Shown here: positions 56,207 to 64,000 of the stretch, one piece after another
Layout: each line of letters begins with the position of its first letter
Numbering within the stretch: position 1 is the stretch's first letter
Source of the DNA: Prochlorococcus sp. AG-418-M08
GTDB taxonomy: Bacteria > Cyanobacteriota > Cyanobacteriia > PCC-6307 > Cyanobiaceae
Reading direction: 5' to 3'
Assembly: GCA_003213955.1 (NCBI GenBank)
Contig: QCMG01000010.1
Coordinates: forward strand, 1-64,000
Length of the DNA: 64,000 nucleotides
The notes under the pieces: generated by a model
The model's input: the letters and a program-made list of their open reading frames with translations, nothing else
The model's database searches: none
Told to the model about the DNA's origin: nothing
Position numbers and translations under genes: made by a program

Positions 56207-57193
56207 TCAAATTAATTTATTATTGATCGCTTCCTCAAAAGACACGGCATATTTTGTTTCTATTAAATACATTATAAAGAAAGAAACTAAGATAGTTCCT
56301 ATTTCGTAAATAATATTTAATTTTATGTAAACAATTCCTATGATTGCACTTTGAAAAATATACAACAAAGCTACTTGTTTTTTTGATAATTTACCTAGAT
56401 ATAGTCTTTGATAAAGATGTTGCCTATGAGCTTTAAAAATGTTCTGCCTTTTGAAAAAACGCCTAAATATAGTAATTAAGGCATCTCCGAAAAAGGGACT
56501 GGCAATTAATAATAAGCCTAAAATTTCATTTAAATCATTAAACTGAAGTATATTCGCAATAAAATATACTCCTAAGAATGTACTACCTATATCTCCCATA
56601 AAAATTTTTGCTGGGTTCCAATTCCAATAAATAAATGGTGCTAAAGACCCTAAAAGGATAATGAGGGATATATTCGAATTTAATTTATAATTTATTATGA
56701 GAAAGAAAACGAACATACAGCCTGCTACTAATCCATCAGAACCATCCATAAAGTTTGTAAAATTTATTACCGCGGTAATAAAAATAACTAGAAAAATAAA
56801 AATAAATATATTAATAATTGGGCTAAATAAAAACAAATTAATGTTACTAAATCTTAGAATAAGAAAAGAAGTCAATAATTGCAAAAGATATCTGTATTTT
56901 GGCGATACCTTGATTAAATCATCCAAAAAACTTATTAATATTAAAGGTAAACATAATAAAGATAAAGAAATATTATCTTCAAAGTTTTTGAAGTATGAAA
57001 ATATTAAATCATAAAGTAGTAGAGGAATGATAAAAGATATACCACCTGCACTTGGAATAGGCTTGATATGTAAGCTTCTTTTATTAGGATTATCTAGAAA
57101 ATATTTCTTAAAAAAATTATTTCCTTTTTTCAAAATAAGTAAAGATGAAGATACACCTAAAAAGAAATAACCAAAATAAATAATTTTTATCAT
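56207..57193 (-). CDS. Undecaprenyl-phosphate sugar-1-phosphate transferase, WecA/WbpL-like
   Basis: 328 aa polytopic enzyme (ten or so helices) of the MraY/WecA family. Signatures: DNPNKRSLHIKPIPSAGGI, NFMDGSDGLVAG (Asp-rich site), FMGDIGSTFLG. It starts glycan synthesis by transferring a HexNAc-1-phosphate to undecaprenyl phosphate. It lies next to an atypical SDR, as WbpL does next to WbpV. Confidence 0.92.
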   Translation of the reverse strand: MIKIIYFGYFFLGVSSSLLILKKGNNFFKKYFLDNPNKRSLHIKPIPSAGGISFIIPLLLYDLIFSYFKNFEDNISLSLLCLPLILISFLDDLIKVSPKYRYLLQLLTSFLILRFSNINLFLFSPIINIFIFIFLVIFITAVINFTNFMDGSDGLVAGCMFVFFLIINYKLNSNISLIILLGSLAPFIYWNWNPAKIFMGDIGSTFLGVYFIANILQFNDLNEILGLLLIASPFFGDALITIFRRFFKRQNIFKAHRQHLYQRLYLGKLSKKQVALLYIFQSAIIGIVYIKLNIIYEIGTILVSFFIMYLIETKYAVSFEEAINNKLI

Positions 57194-57194
57194 A

Positions 57195-58088
57195 TTACTT
57201 TAAATCATTTGAGAAAGGAAAACTTTTAGGTTTATTTCCAGTAATTTCACAGGCTTTCTTGAAACCAGATAAATTAGAACAGACTCTAATCAATGCTGCA
57301 AAAGATTTTGGAGAAAAAATCATAACTGGAAGTAAAAAGACTAGGAACAATCTATTTGGGATTTTTAATATTAGACATGATCTCGCAGCATTATTTCTAC
57401 CTAAAGAATTCTTCAAAGATTCAATAATTTCGTGGTAATTTAAAATAATATCACCCCCCAAATTAATCAAATTATTGCTCACTTTAGTTTTTGATTTTAT
57501 TGATTTCAACATTAAAAAATAAACCACTTCTGCTAACTGTTGAGCGTGAATAGGTTGTCTCAATCCAGAATTAGATGGGAGAATAACTATTTTTATATTT
57601 CTCATGATAAATAAAATTTTTGAAATATTATTATCCTTAATTTCTTTAAAAGAACCATAAATCATAGTTGGTCTTATTATCTGGCAATTAATATTAAGTT
57701 TTTCAGCTATTGAAGTTATCTTTCCTTCAGATATTAATAATTTTTTTGCTAAATTCTTATCATAATTATTAAACTCGAATCTTTTTGTTAAAGCGGAAGT
57801 AGAGGAACAAGCGATAATTCCTTTAATTTTTTTTAAACTTGAATTTTGATTATGAAAAAGATAATTTAGAAAATCAGCCAAATGCCATATAGGAGCAAAA
57901 CTTATTAAGATAAAATCCTCATTATTTATAAGCGAGAAAGAATCGGGATTTGTTAAATCAATTTTATAACCCTTTTTTACGTCTCTTGAAAAAGAATGAA
58001 TTTTATAGTTTTTTTGTTTTGACTTAATATACTTATAAAAAAATTCCCCAGATAGAGAGGTTTTTCCAAATAGATAAATATTCATCAT
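57195..58088 (-). CDS. Atypical NAD-dependent epimerase/reductase
   Basis: 297 aa extended SDR relative, but the nucleotide loop reads FGKTSLSGEFF instead of GxxGxxG. The usual YxxxK is not in place (NNYDKNLAKKLL). CSSTSALTKRFEF and IIRPTMIYGSFKE retain the family order. By position next to the initiating transferase it could be the 4-reductase that finishes the sugar precursor (WbpV-like). Loss of canonical residues makes activity uncertain. Confidence 0.8.
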   Translation of the reverse strand: MMNIYLFGKTSLSGEFFYKYIKSKQKNYKIHSFSRDVKKGYKIDLTNPDSFSLINNEDFILISFAPIWHLADFLNYLFHNQNSSLKKIKGIIACSSTSALTKRFEFNNYDKNLAKKLLISEGKITSIAEKLNINCQIIRPTMIYGSFKEIKDNNISKILFIMRNIKIVILPSNSGLRQPIHAQQLAEVVYFLMLKSIKSKTKVSNNLINLGGDIILNYHEIIESLKNSLGRNNAARSCLILKIPNRLFLVFLLPVMIFSPKSFAALIRVCSNLSGFKKACEITGNKPKSFPFSNDLK

Positions 58089-58883
58089 TTAATTAAATAT
58101 TTTTAATAAAATTCTTCTGATATATCTTAAAATATACGGCACAAAAAAAAATATCCCAAAAATATTTTTATAGGAGTACAATACCTCTTTGAATCTCAAT
58201 AAATTTTTTTGAGAGCTAATACCATTATTAGACATATTAACTAATTCATTATCAAGAACTAATATTGAAATCTTGTCAATGCAGCTAAACTTAAGAAAAT
58301 AATCTAAATCTGAAGCTAGTTGTAATTTTTCTGAAAAGCTTGGCAACTTCTCAAAAGCATTTTTATTAAAAAATGTAGCTTGATGAGGAGGTGTCATTCC
58401 TAGAAAAAGACTTTTCTTGAAGGTTTCCTTATTAAGAGAAGTTAAAAATTTATTTTTGAAAAAATTTGAATATCTTGTTATTCTCTGCGTTTTAAAATCT
58501 ATATATCTTCCTCTACAAATAAGAAGATCATATTTTTTTTTATAGGAATTTATTTTTGAAATAATGTCTTCAAATACACTTGGAGATATAGCCCAATCAT
58601 CTGAACCCCAAAAAAGTACCAATTCATTATCTTTTATTGTTTTAAAACCTTGATTCATCGCCCCATATATTCCCTTAAAGCTTTCATCTTGTTTTATAAC
58701 ATTTAATCTTGAGTCAGATAAACATAAATCCTTTATCCAATTAAAATGTTTTTTAGTTGAATCTCCATCAACAAATAATAAATTCCAATCTTTCCAAGTT
58801 TGTATTTTTAGTGAATTTATCAACTTAGGTAGAATTAAATATGAATTTAAAGTTGGAACAATTATTTTAATTGAAGTTATCAT
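58089..58883 (-). CDS. GT2-family glycosyltransferase
   Basis: 264 aa GT-A fold. IKIIVPTLNSYLILPKLINSLKIQTWKDWNLLFVDGDSTK is the classic nucleotide-sugar-binding start, and VLFWGSDDWAISPSVFEDI provides the DxD-like acidic site. A short C-terminal hydrophobic stretch may attach it to the membrane. Its start overlaps the end of the acyltransferase gene by 17 bases. Confidence 0.92.
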   Translation of the reverse strand: MITSIKIIVPTLNSYLILPKLINSLKIQTWKDWNLLFVDGDSTKKHFNWIKDLCLSDSRLNVIKQDESFKGIYGAMNQGFKTIKDNELVLFWGSDDWAISPSVFEDIISKINSYKKKYDLLICRGRYIDFKTQRITRYSNFFKNKFLTSLNKETFKKSLFLGMTPPHQATFFNKNAFEKLPSFSEKLQLASDLDYFLKFSCIDKISILVLDNELVNMSNNGISSQKNLLRFKEVLYSYKNIFGIFFFVPYILRYIRRILLKIFN

Positions 58884-59418
58884 TTTTTGATTTTAAAAGC
58901 TTAGCTGGGTTGCCTTTATAAATACCATCTTCTTGAAGTATACCTGAGACTACAGATCCTAAAAAGGATACAGATCCTCTTTTTAATATAGATCCTGGGG
59001 CAATAACTGACTTTGCTGCTATCCAACAATCATCTTCAATAACAATTTTTTCTAGAATTAAATTAAAAAATTCTTTTTTATAGTTATGGTTACCAGTACA
59101 TAAATATACGCCTTGAGAGATACAAACTCTATTTCCAATCATAACTAAAGCTAAATTATCTATCCATACGTTCTCACCAATCCAACAATGATCTCCTATT
59201 GATAAATGCCATGGTTCAGAGATTTTTATATTAGTTTTTATTTTGCCTCCTTTTCCAATTCTTGCCCCGAAAATTCTTAAAATAAATTTTCTCCAATATG
59301 TTCCAGGCAGGTAGCTAGATAAAAGAGGTTTCCCAAAAAAATCCCAAATTAATTTAACTAATATTTTGGAAATTCTTTTTTTTTTCTTTACATATAAATT
59401 TAATTTTTGTACTCTCAT
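58867..59418 (-). CDS. Hexapeptide-repeat acyltransferase, WcaF-like
   Basis: 183 aa left-handed beta-helix acyltransferase. SIGDHCWIGENVWIDNLALVMIGNRVCISQGVYLCTGNHNY shows several hexapeptide turns with the active His (NHNY). It probably O-acetylates a sugar of the glycan. Overlaps the GT2 gene, so the two are coupled. Confidence 0.9.
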   Translation of the reverse strand: MRVQKLNLYVKKKKRISKILVKLIWDFFGKPLLSSYLPGTYWRKFILRIFGARIGKGGKIKTNIKISEPWHLSIGDHCWIGENVWIDNLALVMIGNRVCISQGVYLCTGNHNYKKEFFNLILEKIVIEDDCWIAAKSVIAPGSILKRGSVSFLGSVVSGILQEDGIYKGNPAKLLKSKNDNFN

Positions 59419-59482
59419 TATTAATATTTTCCTTATTTAAATTTATATTAAACACCTTTGATTATAAAAAATATATATATTT

Positions 59483-60559
59483 TCATAAAATATCTTCACA
59501 AACTGATCTATATAAGTCATTTAATTGAGATGTTATATCAGACCAATTATGATTAACAGAAACGTAATTATAAGCAAGTTTCGAAATCTTTTTTTTCTCC
59601 TCATCATTCATTTTAATTAAATATTTTAAAGATTTAATTATTTCATCTACTGATGGATTAGTTTTTATGGCTGCGCCAATCTTTAGCGTTTCTGGAAGAT
59701 TACAATTTTCACTTAATAGGCAGGGAATACCATATGACATCGCCTCCAAAGCCGCCATCGGCAATCCCTCTGAAAAAGAGCTAAGAATAAAAGCAGAAGA
59801 ATTTCGAAATACTTTTTCTTTTTCCAAATCAAAAACTGGTTTTGAAACGTTAATTCTTTTATTTTTTGATAAAGCATCAAAATTTTTAAGGATCTTTAAA
59901 TTTCCAGAACCAACAAAAGAGATCCACCAATTTTTACTATATGAATATTGTGAAACTACTTCCCATGCTTTAATTAATTCATTGATACCTTTTTTTTTAT
60001 GGAATCTTCCTAAAAAAAGTAAAACATTTGAATTTTTTGGAATTTTATTTTCCCAAGATTTAGGATACTCATTAGACTTCAACTCTTTCTTTTCAGGCAT
60101 AATTATCCCATTTGAAATTAAATGATATTTCCAGAGAGGATTGATTTTTTTAATAGCTTCAAGTTCACCTGAAGAAAGTGCTTGAATAAAAGAACTATTA
60201 TTTAATGCTTTTTTTTCCCATAAATGCCATGATATGATTTTTTTTAATTGTGATTGATTTAAAGCCCATTTATCCAGCATTCCATGAGGAGTAATAACAT
60301 ATGGAATATTAGCTTTTAATAAATCATTAGTAATTCTTGTATGCACTCTCCAAAGTCCATGTAAATGAATAATTGTTGGATTAATTTTTAAAATTTCTTT
60401 TATTAATTTTCTTCTCTTAAAAGGTCTTAGAAAAAGATTACTTGCTAACCATTCAACCTTAATTTCGGTTTTTTTTTGTTGTTTTACTAATTGTTCAACA
60501 ACAGTCGTTATACCGCCATCTTTAAAGTTATAAGAATAAGATATGTGTAAAACTTTCAT
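59483..60559 (-). CDS. GT4-family glycosyltransferase
   Basis: 358 aa GT-B enzyme. N-terminal HISYSYNFKDGGITTVVEQLVKQ and PYVITPHGMLDKWALNQSQ; C-terminal VLLFLGRFHKKKGINELIKAW and SSFSEGLPMAALEAMSYGIPCLLS. Its start shares one base with the stop of the polymerase gene upstream. Confidence 0.93.
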   Translation of the reverse strand: MKVLHISYSYNFKDGGITTVVEQLVKQQKKTEIKVEWLASNLFLRPFKRRKLIKEILKINPTIIHLHGLWRVHTRITNDLLKANIPYVITPHGMLDKWALNQSQLKKIISWHLWEKKALNNSSFIQALSSGELEAIKKINPLWKYHLISNGIIMPEKKELKSNEYPKSWENKIPKNSNVLLFLGRFHKKKGINELIKAWEVVSQYSYSKNWWISFVGSGNLKILKNFDALSKNKRINVSKPVFDLEKEKVFRNSSAFILSSFSEGLPMAALEAMSYGIPCLLSENCNLPETLKIGAAIKTNPSVDEIIKSLKYLIKMNDEEKKKISKLAYNYVSVNHNWSDITSQLNDLYRSVCEDIL

Positions 60560-61968
60560 TATCTAAATCTTTTATTCCAAATATTAGAAAATAAATAAAC
60601 AGGAAGAAAAATTGAAAAGTATATAAATGTTATTTGAAGTAAATATCCTCTCGTAAAAATTATATACAAAAAACTTACATATAAAACATATTTTATTTGA
60701 GCAATTGGATCATTAAAATTAATTAAAAAATCACACCATATTTTCTTAAAAAAAAGCCCTATAAAAAAGTTAATACTTATTAATGCTATCCATCCCCCAG
60801 CTATATAGTATTCCGCGTATCCAAGATTAGCAGTACCAACTTCCCATAAGTAACCCGTATAAATTGCTTTGTAAATTTTTTTCATATATTGTCCCGATGG
60901 TTTACCTTTCCATAATGTTCTTGGTACAGGAAGTGATATTGCATTTATGATTGGCCGTAACCCTACATAATTATATTCTTCTGGCACTTTATGAATAATT
61001 GCAGCAGAGGTATTGAAAACATTAGTATCGAAGAATGCAGATCTAAAAACGTATGAAAAAGTAGATTCATCTGAATTTGATGCTGTCCACATACCTTTAA
61101 CATCTCCAGATAATCTTGCTGATTCAACTCTATTTTGAAACTTTTCAAAACTTACGCCAGTTCCATAGTCTCTAGCAATTTGGATAAATCCAAAAAAGAT
61201 CATTGCTGATAGAAATAAGCTCAATAATATTTTAATATTCGGCTTTCTTTTATTATAAATAAAATAAATTAAGATTAAAGGTAAAAATAATAACAATAAT
61301 CTATATCTAAATCCTAAGTTTATAAATAAGCCTACTGTAGTTGCTAAGTAAAAAATAAATTTAGTTCTTTCTTTAATTCCGTTTAATAAGGATATAAATA
61401 ATAAAATTATGCCAAATATCAAGAAATTTACTGATGAATTTATATAAGTCGAAAAAAACCCATCATATAACCTTGTATATGTAGATGATTCATTAGTAGA
61501 AATTATCCTAGAAAACAAAAGTGTCCCATATGTAAGAAATTGCAAAAGTAATGTAAATAAGATAATTCTTTCACCCCAAATATTTATAAATAAATAATCT
61601 TTAGTTTTAAGACGATATTCTTTTAATTTGTTAATTCCAAATTTTTTTATTTTGAAAAATTTTTTGTAATTGAAACCAATTTGAAAAGATAGATATGTAA
61701 AAAGGGATGCTAATAAACCTATTTCATAATATTCCCTATGATTAACGCCACGATACATCATTGATCCATCATCTGAAGCAGATGAAATGATAGGACCAAC
61801 TAAACAATAAAAAATTACTAATACTCCAAAAAATGTTGTTGGCTTAAAAAAATTAATCCAATTTTTATCTTTAAAATTTCTTCCTAAATCCCATAAACAA
61901 ATTATAAAAAGGATTATTAAAAAAAATATTTCTGAAAAGTTTAAACTAAAAAGAAAATCTAAAGGCAT
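60559..61968 (-). CDS. Wzy-like O-antigen/capsule polymerase
   Basis: 469 aa with about twelve hydrophobic helices and a large periplasmic loop (~residues 270-375) containing RVESARLSGDVKGMWTASNSDESTF and PRTLWKGKPSGQYMKKIYK. That loop contains arginine and the glycan-contact type sequence of oligosaccharide-repeat polymerases. Sequence identity among Wzy proteins is always low, so the call depends on topology and location. Confidence 0.8.
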   Translation of the reverse strand: MPLDFLFSLNFSEIFFLIILFIICLWDLGRNFKDKNWINFFKPTTFFGVLVIFYCLVGPIISSASDDGSMMYRGVNHREYYEIGLLASLFTYLSFQIGFNYKKFFKIKKFGINKLKEYRLKTKDYLFINIWGERIILFTLLLQFLTYGTLLFSRIISTNESSTYTRLYDGFFSTYINSSVNFLIFGIILLFISLLNGIKERTKFIFYLATTVGLFINLGFRYRLLLLFLPLILIYFIYNKRKPNIKILLSLFLSAMIFFGFIQIARDYGTGVSFEKFQNRVESARLSGDVKGMWTASNSDESTFSYVFRSAFFDTNVFNTSAAIIHKVPEEYNYVGLRPIINAISLPVPRTLWKGKPSGQYMKKIYKAIYTGYLWEVGTANLGYAEYYIAGGWIALISINFFIGLFFKKIWCDFLINFNDPIAQIKYVLYVSFLYIIFTRGYLLQITFIYFSIFLPVYLFSNIWNKRFR

Positions 61969-62256
61969 ATATTAGAAACTAATCTAAGTAGTAATGATGA
62001 AATAATAGCATCTAGTTTAATTAAAAAATATTTTTTTATATAAACAATTTATCTCTTTATAAGAAATATCTTTTTCTTGAGAAAAAGATTAAAGATATTA
62101 TATTACTTAATTTGTGAAAACTATTTCATTAACTCCATAAATATTTTTTAGACAAAGATCTTATATAAAATTGAAATAACTTTAAAATTAAATTTATTCA
62201 TAATTTAAATCTATATTTGTAATAGGTAACTCTACTATTTAAAAAAATTTTTATTT
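61969..62256. other. 288-base spacer between polymerase and GT4 genes
   Basis: AT-rich. A hairpin TCTTTTTC-TTGA-GAAAAAGA is at 62069-62088, eight pairs, and could be a weak terminator for the upstream minus-strand GT4 gene. The rest probably contains the promoter of the polymerase operon. No ORF seen. Confidence 0.5.
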
Positions 62257-63348
62257 TTATTCTTTAAAAAGACTATTCCATTTATTTTTTACAATACTTA
62301 CATCATATTTTTTTAAGTTATTCATAGATTTCTCAATATAATAATTTCTTTTAGTAGGAGAGCTAATTATTTGATTAAGAGCATTAATCCATAGGTCAAC
62401 TCTTCCTAATGGAATAAGAATTCCAGCTTTGCCATTATCCAAAACTTCCCTGCAAGCTGGGACATCAGAAGCAATAATTGGAAGTTTTGCTGCCATTGCT
62501 TCAATTAAAGCTATCCCAAATCCTTCTGCTAAAGTTGTTGAAAATGCAAAGATATCTGCCTGAGCTAAAAACTCTGGGATATCTAGCTTTGAACCTACAA
62601 AAATTTTATCAATATTAAGTCCAAGTTCAGAGGCAATGCCTTCAAGATATAATCTTTTATTGCCATCTCCGACTAAAATCAAATTACATTTTTTATTGAT
62701 CTTTGCATAAGCTTTTAATAAAGTTTCTTGATCCTTTATCTCATCTAATCTTGCTACCATGATTATAGTCTTAGACGAATTTATTTTTCTAAGTTTTTTA
62801 TTTTTCTGAACTTCATTTTGAAAAATTTTTACATTTATACAGTTTGGTATAACATTACAAAATTTAATTTTTTTATTGAAATTAAGAAAAGAATCTCTTA
62901 TAGCCTTAGAACAAGGAACAAGTTTTACATTTAAAATATTAAAAACACGCATTAAAAAAATTAATTTTAAATTATTATTTGATATTTTTTTAAATGAATT
63001 TTGTATACAAATAGCTAAATTATTAATGCCTGAAATTTTTGCTCCTAAAACGACCCAAAGAGAAGTAATATTATTGAAATAAATAATTACTTTATGAGGT
63101 TTATTTTTTAAAAATAATTTTATTAGCAAAGGAATAATTAAAATACCCTTCTTCCTGTCACATGAAATTATCTTCAAATTCTTGTATTTATTGTTTTTAG
63201 AAAAAAAAGTAGAATAATTATTAATTTTTTTATTCAAATTAATCAAATAATTTTGTTCCTTAGAAATTTTCTCACTTGATAATGTCAAGGCAAGGTTCTC
63301 TATACCCCCTATTTTAATACCATCTAAAACATGAAAATTTATTTTCAT
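62257..63348 (-). CDS. GT4-family glycosyltransferase
   Basis: 363 aa. Its C-terminal domain has TIIMVARLDEIKDQETLLKAY, LILVGDGNKRLYLEGIASELG, and AEGFGIALIEAMAAKLPIIASDVPACREVL. That region is closely similar to the next gene upstream (63345), suggesting a tandem duplication. The ends overlap by four bases (coupled). Confidence 0.93.
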   Translation of the reverse strand: MKINFHVLDGIKIGGIENLALTLSSEKISKEQNYLINLNKKINNYSTFFSKNNKYKNLKIISCDRKKGILIIPLLIKLFLKNKPHKVIIYFNNITSLWVVLGAKISGINNLAICIQNSFKKISNNNLKLIFLMRVFNILNVKLVPCSKAIRDSFLNFNKKIKFCNVIPNCINVKIFQNEVQKNKKLRKINSSKTIIMVARLDEIKDQETLLKAYAKINKKCNLILVGDGNKRLYLEGIASELGLNIDKIFVGSKLDIPEFLAQADIFAFSTTLAEGFGIALIEAMAAKLPIIASDVPACREVLDNGKAGILIPLGRVDLWINALNQIISSPTKRNYYIEKSMNNLKKYDVSIVKNKWNSLFKE

Positions 63349-64000
63349 AACATCAAATAATCAAAATAAGAGTCAGCCATTTTTTCTATAGAAAAATTAT
63401 TTATAGCAAATTTTTTTGCTTCTAAACTCTTTTTATAAATGTTTTTGGAATCTTTAGCCATTTCTAATACTTTTGATGCTAAGTCTTTATGATCACCTTT
63501 TTCAAAAAAATTTCCGTACTTTCCATTCCCTAAAATCTCAAGACATGCTCCAACATTTGAAGCCAATATTGGAATCCCTGCTACCATTGCTTCAGCAAGA
63601 GCTATACCAAAGCCCTCATCCTCTTTAGCAGAGAAAACAAAAATATCAAATTGAGATATTATTTTAGGAATATCTCTTCTTGCTCCCACAAAACTTATCT
63701 TTGATTCTAATGAAAGATCTTTTGAAAGTTTTTCTAATTCTTCTCTTTTTGATCCATCCCCAATAAGACTTAAAACCACTTTTAATCCATTCCTATTCAT
63801 TTCAGGTATTGATTTAATTAACGTTTCATGGTCTTTATGTTGCTCAAGTCTAGCTACCATACCTAGCTTTATAGTTTTATCAGGTTTAATCTCAATCTTA
63901 TTATTTGAATTATCAAATCTTTCTAAATCACAGCAGTTATAAACTCTACAAAGGGTCTTTTTTGGTAAATAAAAGTAATTTTTGCTAGCTTTCATAATAT
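63345..64000 (-). CDS. GT4-family glycosyltransferase, C-terminal part
   Basis: The frame stays open to the right edge. The visible 218 codons hold the C-terminal GT-B domain: LGMVARLEQHKDHETLIKSI, LIGDGSKREELEKLSKDL, EDEGFGIALAEAMVAGIPILAS. The N-terminal acceptor domain is outside the window; the Met at 63995 is internal. A close paralogue of the gene at 62257. Confidence 0.92.
   Translation of the reverse strand, partial: IMKASKNYFYLPKKTLCRVYNCCDLERFDNSNNKIEIKPDKTIKLGMVARLEQHKDHETLIKSIPEMNRNGLKVVLSLIGDGSKREELEKLSKDLSLESKISFVGARRDIPKIISQFDIFVFSAKEDEGFGIALAEAMVAGIPILASNVGACLEILGNGKYGNFFEKGDHKDLASKVLEMAKDSKNIYKKSLEAKKFAINNFSIEKMADSYFDYLML

Noticed and set aside
60963-61148. 61-aa ORF in another frame of the polymerase gene
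   Set aside because: Same-strand shadow within a well-supported membrane protein.

Overview
The window reads as chromosome of a high-light-adapted Prochlorococcus-type marine picocyanobacterium. The evidence is very low GC, short spacers, psbD/psbC, ycf4, ycf39, petM, a prochlorophyte chlorophyll-binding (Pcb) antenna gene, flavodoxin, three-subunit transhydrogenase genes, and many small picocyanobacterial genes of unknown role. No strain can be named from the sequence alone. From memory, not checked, the gene order resembles the MED4 region that leads into the surface-polysaccharide genomic island often called ISL4.

Layout. 1-3.1 kb: start of an alpha/beta hydrolase (cut by the window edge) and the pntA-1/pntA-2/pntB operon, all on the minus strand. 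3.2-10.2 kb: small unknowns, an NTRC-type thioredoxin reductase/thioredoxin fusion, a divergent IF-1, ycf39, petM (missed by the ORF track), an alpha/beta hydrolase, ilvH, a degenerate cyclophilin lipoprotein and ycf4. 10.3-15.3 kb: overlapping psbD-psbC with a strong terminator, maf, cobQ and a small 2Fe-2S protein. 15.3-20.4 kb: an accessory-looking minus-strand block (barrel-like secreted protein, large GT-C-like membrane protein, TPR/O-GlcNAc-transferase-like protein) ending at tRNA-Ser(CGA). 20.5-31 kb: iron-related genes (futA, piuC-like, isiB, a Pcb gene), a Som-type porin whose leader carries an apparent Yfr1 small-RNA target, glyQ, and many small conserved genes including DUF1824, a MIF-like tautomerase, DUF3386, a PRXL2-like protein and a SemiSWEET transporter. 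31-35 kb: an AEC transporter with an unclear start, a small helix-rich protein, a GT4 glycosyltransferase and an EamA permease.

35-48.5 kb is a dense housekeeping run: sppA, aroH, DUF2808, rpmH-rnpA-PH-yidC, a ycf46-like AAA ATPase, serS, a site-2 protease, rpsN, pnp, cysQ and rsmI, closing with an HTH-like protein. After a 466-base spacer and tRNA-Arg(TCT), the rest of the window (49-64 kb) is a surface-polysaccharide island. It holds GDP-mannose/GDP-fucose genes (manC, gmd, fcl), a UDP-glucuronate-4-epimerase-like gene, a WbpM/CapD-type dehydratase, a WecA/WbpL-type initiating transferase with an atypical SDR, GT2 and GT4 glycosyltransferases, an acyltransferase and a Wzy-like polymerase. 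The island continues past the right edge.

The parts of most interest are the likely Yfr1-controlled porin leader, the flavodoxin-Pcb neighbourhood (an isiAB-like pairing in reversed order), the GT41-like block beside tRNA-Ser, and the polysaccharide island. I found no CRISPR array, insertion sequence, integrase or rRNA.
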